DNA of 39,609 nt from Aquimarina mycalae. Lineage in GTDB: Bacteria; Bacteroidota; Bacteroidia; Flavobacteriales; Flavobacteriaceae. Positions 27,674 to 35,560 of the stretch are shown piece by piece. Within the stretch, counting starts at the first letter, position 1, and every line of letters begins with the position of its first letter. The notes below the pieces were generated by a model. The model was not told the DNA's origin. It saw only the letters and a program-made list of their open reading frames with translations, and searched no databases. A program made the position numbers and the translations under genes. The DNA lies in the NCBI RefSeq assembly GCF_029906345.1, contig NZ_JARYGY010000002.1, positions 1 to 39,609 of the forward strand, in the 5' to 3' direction.

Positions 27674-28681
27674 TTAAATATTAAATTCTTTATTTAACAG
27701 ATTCACTTGTTCTGGACGACCTAGAACAACGACCTTAGATCCTGGCTTCAAAATGGTATCGGCTTCTGGGTTTACAATATACTCGCCATCAGGAGATTTA
27801 TAACCAATTATTGTACATCCTGTTCTCGATCTCATATCAATAGTACGAATGGTTCTTTCTTTTTGGTCATCAAACATATCCTCAAAAGATACTTCTTCGA
27901 TATTAATAGATTTTTTACCTACTATAGAAAGGTTATCCAGAAACTCAATCAAATCAGGAACCACTACTAGCGAAGCCATATGATCTCCTCCTATTCTGTC
28001 TGGCATAATTACATTATCTGCACCTGCAAGTTTTATTTTCTTATAAGATGTATCTTGAGAAGCTCTACTTATAATTTTCAAACCTCTATTAATTTGTCTT
28101 GCTGATAATACTATAAATAAATTATCTGCATCCTCAGGTAATGTGCAAATTAAACAAGAGGCATCTTTTATTTCGGCTTTAAGTAACACTTCATCTTCTG
28201 TAGCATTACCTTCTAAAAAGAAAAGGGTATCGCTTTGATGTTTTTCGATTATACTTTTATCTTTCTCTATAATCACAAAGGGTTTATTATATGCCAACAA
28301 CTTATCAGCTGCTTGTTTACCATTCCGGCCATAGCCCACAATGATTATATGGTTTTCTAATTTATGTATCATCTTTTGCAATTTTCGATATTGTACTCGT
28401 TGAGGGTCACTTTTACCTACAATATATTCTGTAATTACAGATAAGGAATATGCTAGTATTACTGCACTTGTAGTAATCAAGAAAACTGTAAATAATTTTG
28501 CAGTATCATCTAATGGTTCTACTTCACCAAAACCTACAGTAGACATAGTTATAACTGTCATATATAAAGCATCGATCCAAGAATAATCCGAAAAAAAACG
28601 AAATCCCAATACTCCAACTGCAACCACAGTTATCAGTAAAACTAATGCTATATATATTTTAGATCTAAACCACTTTAACAT
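27674..28681 (-). CDS. Two-transmembrane potassium channel with RCK (TrkA-N/TrkA-C) domains
   Basis: A 335-aa protein of MthK/Kch type. Two membrane helices (about 8-28 and 62-86) frame a pore loop with the filter TVGFG at 48-52, a K+-selective sequence (TVGYG in classic channels; TVGFG is a known variant). An RCK/TrkA-N domain follows, with GYGRNG (116-121) for NAD or nucleotide binding and EGNATEDEVL, then a TrkA-C domain ending in VLGRPEQVNLLNKEF. It should let K+ pass in response to a bound ligand. It starts 2 bp after the PspC-domain gene, so the two are translated together. Confidence 0.93.
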   Translation of the reverse strand: MLKWFRSKIYIALVLLITVVAVGVLGFRFFSDYSWIDALYMTVITMSTVGFGEVEPLDDTAKLFTVFLITTSAVILAYSLSVITEYIVGKSDPQRVQYRKLQKMIHKLENHIIIVGYGRNGKQAADKLLAYNKPFVIIEKDKSIIEKHQSDTLFFLEGNATEDEVLLKAEIKDASCLICTLPEDADNLFIVLSARQINRGLKIISRASQDTSYKKIKLAGADNVIMPDRIGGDHMASLVVVPDLIEFLDNLSIVGKKSINIEEVSFEDMFDDQKERTIRTIDMRSRTGCTIIGYKSPDGEYIVNPEADTILKPGSKVVVLGRPEQVNLLNKEFNI

Positions 28682-28683
28682 AC

Positions 28684-28905
28684 CTATAAGTCAAATACCG
28701 AAGTTCTTTTAGTGTATACTAGATCTTTTAATTTAAGCCAAAATGCAAGATTAAGATAAATTACAAAACCTAAACCAGCAGTAGCAAAAGTCAAATAAAT
28801 AAAAAATAAGCGCACATTCTTAGCTCTCATTCCCAATCTATCGGCTAATCTGCTAGAAACATAAAATCCGTTTCGTTCTAAAAAATGTCTTAAGTTATAA
28901 AGCAT
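28684..28905 (-). CDS. PspC-domain small membrane protein
   Basis: This 73-aa protein has a PspC-type fold: an N-terminal LRHFLERNGFYVSSRLADRLG segment, RAKNVRLFFIYLTFATAGLGFVIYL (membrane segment about 32-55) and a basic tail. PspC in enterobacteria is part of the phage-shock membrane-stress response, but many Bacteroidota carry short PspC proteins of unknown role. The tight 2-bp junction with the K+ channel gene and the 17-bp gap to DUF2851 suggest one operon and perhaps a link to membrane stress and ion balance (inference). Confidence 0.8.
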   Translation of the reverse strand: MLYNLRHFLERNGFYVSSRLADRLGMRAKNVRLFFIYLTFATAGLGFVIYLNLAFWLKLKDLVYTKRTSVFDL

Positions 28906-28922
28906 AATGCAAAATAATTATA

Positions 28923-30227
28923 TTATCCCAAACTATGATCTCTATTCAGTAAATAATTACCGATTGCACATCTTAGACATGCATTTTGATCACAATAATT
29001 GTTTTTAAGTTGAATCATAGCTTGAGAATGTAGAGCATCTTCAATATTAATTCCTAATGCAGAAAACTTATTCACAATAGCATTCTTTTCTGTTGGCAAT
29101 TGTGATATTAGTCCAAAAACCTCTTGTTCTGCATCTTTTCCTATACTTTTTGCATACAAGAATTTTAAAGGTATCACGGTGTTGATCAAAATTAAATGAA
29201 TAAATGATTTGGTAAGACGCTTATTTCTAGTTGTAGATTCTTTGCTAAAAGTATAATGATTCTTCCAAAAACTACTTGCTTCAATATTGAATAAGACATA
29301 AAACTCTTCTAATCTCTTGGCTTCAATAATTTTACTAAAAAGCTGTTTGTTTTTAAAGTAAAGATTTGCAAGTTGCGACAATCTTATCGTTGGAAAATTT
29401 GGTGGGCGCAATCTAAAAAATTGAAATGGTAATACACCTTGATTTTTCAATTGAAATTTACCTCTTAAAAAGTCATATTCTTTTCTAAGTCTTTGAACAT
29501 ATTCATCCTCTACCTCTAGATCAAGCATACTGGCTTGACCAAAAAACAAAGCCTCTAACCGATCTAAATGATTACTACATTTTTGCACTACAGAAAACTC
29601 TAATGAATTAGCTAAACTCAAAAAAGCATCACCATTAGCCTTAAGTCCAAAATTCTTAGATAGTAATCTAAACAATATAGCCTCCCAATTATTGGAAGCG
29701 TTTTGCAATAACTCTTTTATTAAAATTGACTTGTGCTCTAACCTTTCTACATACAACCTTTCTTGCCAATTAGCTATTGTAAAACCTGACACTTGATGAA
29801 GTTGTTTTTGGCACTTAATCCATCGTTTATTATTAACTTTAAAAATCCTCTGATATTGATTTAGTATCGATTCATCTACATAATCCCTTAACTGTAATGA
29901 TGGTATTATAGAATTATCGTTTCTAAAAATTGTTATATCATCTTCCCAAACAACATGTAAGATTACATTATCATACATGGGATCCGACTCATGATTGTGA
30001 GCATACCAATCACTAGATTTGATATGTATTTCTATATTTCCTGCCCATTTTTGATCATCAATTACTAATTGAGCATTAAAAAAATCGGGGCCTGAATTTT
30101 GTTCATTATGATCACCAATACGTTGAAGTATAATTCTTTCTTTGTTTGTTGTTTTAAGATTAGAAAATTCAAACTTTTTATATTTCCATATATAATGGAG
30201 GAAATCTTCTTTCATTTTATTAATCAT
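28923..30227 (-). CDS. DUF2851 family protein
   Basis: 434 aa, matching DUF2851: MKEDFLHYIWKYKKFEF start, SGPDFFNAQLVIDDQKWAGN, HIKSSDWYAHNHESDPMYDNVILHVVW (residues about 76-103), LRPPNFPTIRLSQLA and a C-terminal Cys-rich segment CDQNACLRCAIGNYLL. The His/Asp-rich first third resembles a nuclease-like or metal-binding core, but I know of no proven activity. The start could be the Met four codons later (30215), which fits the family better. It is the first gene of a minus-strand run with PspC and the K+ channel. Confidence 0.85.
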   Translation of the reverse strand: MINKMKEDFLHYIWKYKKFEFSNLKTTNKERIILQRIGDHNEQNSGPDFFNAQLVIDDQKWAGNIEIHIKSSDWYAHNHESDPMYDNVILHVVWEDDITIFRNDNSIIPSLQLRDYVDESILNQYQRIFKVNNKRWIKCQKQLHQVSGFTIANWQERLYVERLEHKSILIKELLQNASNNWEAILFRLLSKNFGLKANGDAFLSLANSLEFSVVQKCSNHLDRLEALFFGQASMLDLEVEDEYVQRLRKEYDFLRGKFQLKNQGVLPFQFFRLRPPNFPTIRLSQLANLYFKNKQLFSKIIEAKRLEEFYVLFNIEASSFWKNHYTFSKESTTRNKRLTKSFIHLILINTVIPLKFLYAKSIGKDAEQEVFGLISQLPTEKNAIVNKFSALGINIEDALHSQAMIQLKNNYCDQNACLRCAIGNYLLNRDHSLG

Positions 30228-30446
30228 TAATTTTCAATCAATTCTCCTTGAGTGTTATGATTATGTGTAAGCAATAGTAGAAATGTTACCCATTCAGTCA
30301 ATTTTTAAATATTACAGCAACTTTTTTGGGGAAAACCGTAAAAACTGTGACAATATAACACGCTTAAAATCAAAATATTAACACTATATTACAATAGTAA
30401 TTCAACAAAACTCACAACTTATTTTATTTACACAAATTCAATTTTT

Positions 30447-31289
30447 ATGAAAACTTTTAAAACCGTCGCTTTCATTGCGATATTAACCAGTATTTTATAC
30501 TCGTGTCAGAACGATGAACTATTTGAACCTGAACCCGCACAAGAGGTTCCAGCAGAAGTTTTACTCAAAATTCAACAATTAGGTGTTAATACAACTGGAG
30601 TTATTCCATATACACAGGAGCTCCCAGATGGAACCAAAGAATTTGGATGGTTGTCTCATGATATCTTTTTATCTCATGATGATATACTAAACATGCCTAA
30701 TCTTCCATCCTCAGAAGATGAAGTCACACAAAAGTTATATCGCACAAACAACCTTGTTAGAGTTCCTAATAATGGAAGAAGGGTAATTACAGTAAGAGGA
30801 CGTAATCTAAACCGTAATCTAAGAAGAGGGCTTCGAAGGGCAGTTGCAAATTATAACAATCTGAACCTTAAGTTTAGATTAGAACTATCTTTTGGAAATA
30901 ATAATGGAGGCAAAAACATTGTAGTATTTAGCAATTCATCTAATAATCAAGGAGGAGTAGCAGGTTTCCCAAGGAATGGAAATCCATTTAATCGAGTAGA
31001 AATCGATGGTGGTTCTTCTTCTTTACCGTTGGGCGCTATCGAGCATTTAATGACTCACGAATTAGGTCATTGTTTTGGTCTTAGACATTCTGATTTTGGG
31101 ACACGTAGTTCTTGCCCACCATTTTTACAAGGTAATGAAGGTGCTGGAAGTATTGGAGCAGTATTTATTCCTGGAACAGATGGTAGCGTAGATTCTCAAT
31201 CTTCTGTAATGCGAGCATGCTTTAGGATTAATGAAACTGGAAACTTTTTTAGGCAAGATAGAGTTGGACTAAGAAGACTTTATCAATAG
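30447..31289 (+). CDS. Lipoprotein M57-like zinc metalloprotease
   Basis: A 280-aa protein with a lipoprotein signal (MKTFKTVAFIAILTSILYSC, lipidated C20). The catalytic motif HELGHCFGLRHSD has zinc ligands H204, H208 and H214 and catalytic E205, the metzincin form HExxHxxGxxH followed by SD. This fits the M57 (dual-action HEIGH) or matrixin-like peptidases of Bacteroidota. The N-terminal part (25-100) looks like a pro-region. Predicted to act outside the inner membrane, probably at the cell surface. It stands alone on the plus strand, divergent from DUF2851, with a terminator after it. Its substrate is unknown. Confidence 0.85.
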   Translation: MKTFKTVAFIAILTSILYSCQNDELFEPEPAQEVPAEVLLKIQQLGVNTTGVIPYTQELPDGTKEFGWLSHDIFLSHDDILNMPNLPSSEDEVTQKLYRTNNLVRVPNNGRRVITVRGRNLNRNLRRGLRRAVANYNNLNLKFRLELSFGNNNGGKNIVVFSNSSNNQGGVAGFPRNGNPFNRVEIDGGSSSLPLGAIEHLMTHELGHCFGLRHSDFGTRSSCPPFLQGNEGAGSIGAVFIPGTDGSVDSQSSVMRACFRINETGNFFRQDRVGLRRLYQ

Positions 31290-31321
31290 TTAGTATCAAA
31301 TTAGGTTGAATTACAAAATAA

Positions 31322-31351
31322 AAGGGTTATCCTAACGATAACCCTTCTTTT
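31322..31351 (+). terminator. Terminator of the M57 gene
   Basis: AAGGGTTATC / GATAACCCTT (10 bp, 5-nt loop) followed by CTTTTTATC, 32 bp after the M57 stop. Confidence 0.85.
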
Positions 31352-31445
31352 TATCTTCAATACAGTTACTTAATCTGTAACCTACTATATATAAACCAAT
31401 TACTCTGAATTCAACAATAAAAAAAGATAAACCCCTTTAAAATCA

Positions 31446-31515
31446 TACTATTTCACATAAAATAGTACTATTTACTCTTAAAAAAGGCTTAAATACTCGA
31501 AAAATGTACTATTGG
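31446..31515 (+). promoter_or_regulatory. Spaced TACTATT motifs, possible AraC-type operator
   Basis: TACTATTT at 31446-31453 and 31466-31473 and TACTATTGG at 31507-31515 start 20 and 41 bp apart, close to two and four helical turns. The first copy also pairs with AAATAGTA (31460-31467). The last copy resembles a -7 element (TAnnTTTG with one mismatch) before the small ORF. AraC regulators often bind such direct repeats, but binding here is only inferred. Confidence 0.35.
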
Positions 31516-31532
31516 TAAGATTTTATGTATTA

Positions 31533-31607
31533 ATGGAAATTATTAAAATCGGATCATTTCTTTACTTTGTTATAGAAATAGGGAAAATATTTTCATTAAA
31601 AATATAA
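31533..31607 (+). CDS. Possible small hydrophobic protein (24 aa)
   Basis: ATG to TAA encodes MEIIKIGSFLYFVIEIGKIF plus SLKI, a short hydrophobic peptide with Lys/Glu spacing that could form an amphipathic or membrane helix. It is followed 43 bp later by a good terminator. No Shine-Dalgarno is present, normal here. Such short ORFs can arise by chance in AT-rich DNA, so this is a weak call. I do not recognise the sequence. Confidence 0.3.
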   Translation: MEIIKIGSFLYFVIEIGKIFSLKI

Positions 31608-31650
31608 AGATTACAAAATCCTAAGCTTAGTTGAGTTTGTGTTAGGTTAT

Positions 31651-31685
31651 AGATGGTTGTCATTGTTGACGACCATCTTTATTTT
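31651..31685 (+). terminator. Second plus-strand terminator in the M57-AraC gap
   Basis: AGATGGTTGTC / GACGACCATCT forms an 11-bp stem (one G-U pair) with a 6-nt loop, then TTATTTT. On the minus strand the sequence after the stem is not T-rich, so it is not the AraC terminator. Confidence 0.65.
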
Positions 31686-31705
31686 AGACTATATTGTATA
31701 AAAGT

Positions 31706-32686
31706 TTAGATACGGATATCGGGATAAACATCAAACTTATTAAAAAAAGCTTTCCTGAATTTTGAAGAATTAGAATAATTCAGATTACCCATTACTTCTT
31801 TAATAGACAACCCTTCTGTAAAAATCATATTATAAGAGCTTTCTAGTTTTTTATTATTAAAAAATTCTAAAGGCGTCTGGTCATGAATTTCTTTAAACAT
31901 ATTAAAGAAATTTGTTCGACTCATATGTGCCATAGATGATAATTGATCAACACCTATAAAAGGTTCGTGTAAGTTATGCTCGAGATATGTACTTACTTTG
32001 TATATATTACCTACTTGAGAACTATTAATATTAAATGGATTGCTTTCTGTCTCCCATTTAAGTACATCTCTCCAGAATGTTTCTAATAAACGAATTCCTC
32101 TGGCTATGAAATACAGATAATTTTCAACCTTACTAAAATTAGGTGTAACAATCTGATCAAATAATATAGATTGCTTATAGGATAAATAAAATTTATTAAT
32201 ATCCTGATGAGAATGTCTAATGTAGCTATCTACTTTTTCAGCCATAAGGCTGTTTTTCATAAAATACGGCTTGGTATACGAACTCTTAAGAACAATCATG
32301 GTAGATTTTACTTCAGCTCCTTTAGTAATATAGACTCTTTCTCCTTGTTGCGCATCCATGCATCTCATATTTCCTGGAGTGTAGCTATCAGAATAAGAGC
32401 TTACAATTTCATTTTTTTTAACTTGATGGTTTAGTGCGTACTTTCTAAAATGTAAAATAATATCATTTTCGTCAATAGGTTCCCTCACATATTCTATATC
32501 CACATGTGCTTTGTAGTTATTAATAAAAAGAAAAACCTCAGGAGATATTTTATAATAACTCAAATATCCTTCTGCTATTTCTGGAGGAAAGTAGATCCTA
32601 TCAGTAACCCCATCAGGTTCTAATTGAGATCTAAAATAGTTCCTTAGTTTATCTATATCAGAAAAGTCAAATGAATATTTTTCCAT
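31706..32686 (-). CDS. AraC-family transcriptional regulator
   Basis: A 326-aa protein whose last 100 residues form the double helix-turn-helix of the AraC family (VSTYLEHNLHEPFIGVDQLS, MSRTNFFNMFKEIHDQTPLEF, SIKEVMGNLNYSNSSKFRKAF, ending FDVYPDIRI). The first 220 residues have no sensor domain that I recognise. A hydrophobic ligand pocket is not evident, so its signal is unknown. It is downstream of the cystathionine beta-synthase-like gene but beyond a terminator, and it faces the intergenic region with spaced TACTATT motifs. Confidence 0.85.
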   Translation of the reverse strand: MEKYSFDFSDIDKLRNYFRSQLEPDGVTDRIYFPPEIAEGYLSYYKISPEVFLFINNYKAHVDIEYVREPIDENDIILHFRKYALNHQVKKNEIVSSYSDSYTPGNMRCMDAQQGERVYITKGAEVKSTMIVLKSSYTKPYFMKNSLMAEKVDSYIRHSHQDINKFYLSYKQSILFDQIVTPNFSKVENYLYFIARGIRLLETFWRDVLKWETESNPFNINSSQVGNIYKVSTYLEHNLHEPFIGVDQLSSMAHMSRTNFFNMFKEIHDQTPLEFFNNKKLESSYNMIFTEGLSIKEVMGNLNYSNSSKFRKAFFNKFDVYPDIRI

Positions 32687-32787
32687 AGTACATCGATTTT
32701 ATACGAATCCTTCTTTTAATAGATTGATATTTTACCTAAAAGTTGCGTAAAACATCTCATATAAATCAGATTTAAGTATAAAAACAA

Positions 32788-32820
32788 CCCCTATACTAGT
32801 TTTCATAACTAATAAAGGGG
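32788..32820 (-). terminator. Terminator of the cystathionine beta-synthase-like gene
   Basis: On the minus strand CCCCTTTATTAGTT and AACTAGTATAGGGG form a 14-bp stem with one mismatch and a G-U pair, followed by TTGTTTTTATAC. Confidence 0.8.
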
Positions 32821-32850
32821 ATAATCTTATTTCTTATAAAGATAAATAAT

Positions 32851-34212
32851 TTATTTTATATGACTAATAACATCATATTTGGTGATGATATGATGTTTTC
32901 CATTTTCCAGCGCTACAAGAACCGCAGGATTTCCATTTTTAATCAGTCCAGATATTTCATCCAGAGAAGTATTAGCACTAACAATCGGAAAGGGATCGTT
33001 CATGATTTCTCTTATTGGTGTATCGCCTGTATTCTTATTATCAAGAAATGCCGTAAACAAGGCACTTTCATCTACAGATCCTACAAAACCTTCACTGTCC
33101 TGTACAGGAATTTGAGAAATCTGAAATTTTCGCATACGTTCAATTGCATGAGAAACCAATTCTTCGGTTTTTACAGTTACCAGAGGTTTTTCTACATGAC
33201 CTTTAACTAAATCTACCGCTGTAGACACTTCTTCTTCAAGAAAACCTCGTTCACGCATCCAATCATCATTAAACATTTTACCAACATAACGACTCCCGTG
33301 ATCATGAAATAGTACAACTACAACATCTTCTTTCTTAAAGTTTTCTTTTAGCTGCAATAATCCTTTAACAGCTGCTCCCGCACTATTACCTAAAAACATA
33401 CCTTCTTCTTTGGCTAGTCTTTGGGTATAAACTGCTGCATCCTTATCGGTTACTTTTGTAAACCCGTCAATAATTGAGAAATCTACATTTTTGGGTAGAA
33501 TATCTTCTCCAATACCTTCTGTGATATAAGAGTAAATTTCATTTTCATCAAAAACACCAGTTTCATGATATTTTTTAAATACCGATCCATACGTATCGAT
33601 ACCCCAAATTTTTATATTTGGATTTTTTTCTTTTAAATATTTACCCACTCCAGAAATCGTACCTCCAGTACCAACACCCACAATAAAGTGAGTTATTTTT
33701 CCTTCTGTCTGTTCCCAAATCTCAGGACCTGTACTTTCATAATGTGCTATCGCATTAGAAGGGTTATCGTACTGATTAACATACCAAGAATTTGGAGTTT
33801 CTTCTGCTAATCTTTTAGAAACAGAATAATATGATCTAGGATCATCTGGTTCTACGTTGGTTGGGCAAACCATCACTTTAGCTCCAACTGCTCTAAGAAT
33901 ATCCATCTTTTCCTTAGATTGTTTATCTGCCATAACACAGATTAACCTATATCCTTTAACTATAGCTACCAGAGCGAGTCCCATTCCAGTATTACCAGAT
34001 GTACCTTCTATAATAGTTCCTCCTGGTTTTAATCTTCCATCTGCTTCAGCATCTTCAATCATCTTCAAGGCCATACGATCTTTTACTGAGTTCCCAGGAT
34101 TAAAAGTCTCATACTTAGCCAATACTAATGCATCAACATCATTCACTAATGCATTCATTTTAACCAAAGGTGTATCTCCTATGGTTTCTAATATATTGTT
34201 TGCGTATTTCAC
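32851..34212 (-). CDS. Cystathionine beta-synthase-like PLP enzyme with CBS pair
   Basis: 453 aa. A fold-type II PLP domain (1-330) has the PLP-lysine K44 in NPGNSVKDR, the substrate loop GTSGNTGMG and the phosphate loop VGTGGTISGVG. A tandem CBS-domain pair follows (about 335-453: LVSHAIERMRKFQISQIPV, PIREIMNDPFPIV). This layout fits bacterial cystathionine beta-synthase or O-acetylserine-type cysteine synthase with regulatory CBS domains that bind adenosine nucleotides. The heme-binding region of human CBS is absent. The predicted start is GTG at 34212 (MKYANNILETIG), 46 bp after a -7 element. Confidence 0.9.
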   Translation of the reverse strand: MKYANNILETIGDTPLVKMNALVNDVDALVLAKYETFNPGNSVKDRMALKMIEDAEADGRLKPGGTIIEGTSGNTGMGLALVAIVKGYRLICVMADKQSKEKMDILRAVGAKVMVCPTNVEPDDPRSYYSVSKRLAEETPNSWYVNQYDNPSNAIAHYESTGPEIWEQTEGKITHFIVGVGTGGTISGVGKYLKEKNPNIKIWGIDTYGSVFKKYHETGVFDENEIYSYITEGIGEDILPKNVDFSIIDGFTKVTDKDAAVYTQRLAKEEGMFLGNSAGAAVKGLLQLKENFKKEDVVVVLFHDHGSRYVGKMFNDDWMRERGFLEEEVSTAVDLVKGHVEKPLVTVKTEELVSHAIERMRKFQISQIPVQDSEGFVGSVDESALFTAFLDNKNTGDTPIREIMNDPFPIVSANTSLDEISGLIKNGNPAVLVALENGKHHIITKYDVISHIK

Positions 34213-34257
34213 AAGTTTACAATTTTATTACAGTCTATATTGTTTTTTTATGCCGTG

Positions 34258-34265
34258 CAAAGATA
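34258..34265 (-). promoter_or_regulatory. -7 element (TATCTTTG) of the cystathionine beta-synthase-like gene
   Basis: A perfect TAnnTTTG match on the minus strand, with the GTG start about 45 bp downstream. No clear -33 TTG was found. Confidence 0.4.
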
Positions 34266-34310
34266 CAAATACAAAGTAAGAAGTAATGACGAAGACAATT
34301 GATTTAAATA

Positions 34311-35552
34311 CTACTGAAATCGGATTGCTTTTGAGGGCGAAATTTTAGCAATTACGTAAGAGGGTATCAATAGCATTACTAAGCATAATAACATCGTACC
34401 AAGATTGAGTAAAATAATATATCCGACATCTATATATATTGGTGCAGTACTCACATAATATGTAGCAGGATTCAATCCAATAACACCATAATATTTTTGA
34501 ATTAATAGTAGACCTATTCCTATAAGGTTACCCCAAAAAAGTCCTATTAAAATTAAATAACCTGCATTATAAAGAAATACTTTTCTGATACTCCAATCAT
34601 TCGTACCTAATGATTTTAGAATTCCGATCATTGGTGTTCTTTCTAAAATCAAGACCAACAAAGCGGTAATCATATTAATCCCTGCAACTAATATAATAAT
34701 GCTGATAATCCCAAAAATGTTCAAATCGAAAAGTTTTAACCATTCAAAAATGCTTCCATATTTTAAAGCAATGGTTTGTGCTTCCAGATCAGAAGGGATG
34801 CTGTTATAAATCTCACCTCCCTTTTTATCAATTTCATCAAAATCATCTATAAACACTTCAAATCCTCCAACTTGATTTTCTTTCCATTTATTCATTTTTT
34901 GGATATGTCTTATATCCGCAAAAATAAATTTCTCATCAAACTCTTGGAAACCAGAATCATATATACCAACTATCTCAAAAGCTCTAATATTAGCTGGAAT
35001 ATTAGAACTCGAATTCTTTTTAAGAAAGACGGTATTTGCCTTATCTCCTACTCGTAAACCTAAACGCGAAGATGTATAAGATGATATTAATATTTGGTTA
35101 TTTCTAGGGTCAGAAAAGTCAGGTAAGCATCCCTCTACTAAAAATTCTTTAAAATAAGACCAGTTATAATCATCTCCAACTCCTTTTACTACCACTCCTT
35201 CAAAATCATCTTCTGTTCTGATCAAACCACCTTTTGTAGCAACTCCCTGAACATGTGTAACACCATCTACATCAGTAAATTTTGGATAAAAATGCTGTTC
35301 TTTCTTTATAGGAATCAATGATTCTATACTACTGTTATTATCATAACTGGAAATAATAACATGACCATTGAAGGCTGCAACTTTTTCTCTTATTTTACGT
35401 TGTAAACCTACACCAGTAGCAACAGTGATCAACATCATAACCATACCGATGGCAATAGCAAAAATTGCTATTTTTATGATTGCGGATGATATGCTACTTT
35501 TATGTTCCTTACCTTTGATAAGGCGTTTGGCAATAAAATATTCGAAATTCAA
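34311..35552 (-). CDS. LolE/LolC-like ABC transporter permease (FtsX fold)
   Basis: 413 aa with four membrane segments: one near the N-terminus (about 26-48) and three near the C-terminus (about 280-305, 325-350, 380-405), with a long extracytoplasmic MacB-PCD-like domain between. This is the FtsX/LolC/LolE permease type. Motif LVLILERTPMIGILKSLGTNDWSIRKVFLYN (residues about 301-331) matches the coupling region of LolE. The likely role is lipoprotein release from the inner membrane with a separate ATPase (not in the window). The predicted start is TTG at 35552 (residues M/L-NFEYFIAKRL). The next Met is at residue 37, inside the first membrane segment. Confidence 0.88.
   Translation of the reverse strand: MNFEYFIAKRLIKGKEHKSSISSAIIKIAIFAIAIGMVMMLITVATGVGLQRKIREKVAAFNGHVIISSYDNNSSIESLIPIKKEQHFYPKFTDVDGVTHVQGVATKGGLIRTEDDFEGVVVKGVGDDYNWSYFKEFLVEGCLPDFSDPRNNQILISSYTSSRLGLRVGDKANTVFLKKNSSSNIPANIRAFEIVGIYDSGFQEFDEKFIFADIRHIQKMNKWKENQVGGFEVFIDDFDEIDKKGGEIYNSIPSDLEAQTIALKYGSIFEWLKLFDLNIFGIISIIILVAGINMITALLVLILERTPMIGILKSLGTNDWSIRKVFLYNAGYLILIGLFWGNLIGIGLLLIQKYYGVIGLNPATYYVSTAPIYIDVGYIILLNLGTMLLCLVMLLIPSYVIAKISPSKAIRFQ
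35510..35517 (+). promoter_or_regulatory. Candidate -7 element (TACCTTTG) of the namZ-like gene
   Basis: A perfect TAnnTTTG match 43 bp before the ATG at 35561, located inside the 5' end of the divergent permease gene. Confidence 0.35.
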
Positions 35553-35560
35553 GATTACTT

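Larger units (their letters stand above)
31290..31705. other. Intergenic region between the M57 gene and the AraC gene
   Basis: This 416-bp region holds the M57 terminator (31322-31351), spaced TACTATT motifs (31446-31515), a possible 24-codon ORF (31533-31607) and a second plus-strand terminator (31651-31685). A tail-to-tail gap usually needs only one terminator pair, so a short plus-strand transcript is possible. Confidence 0.6.
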
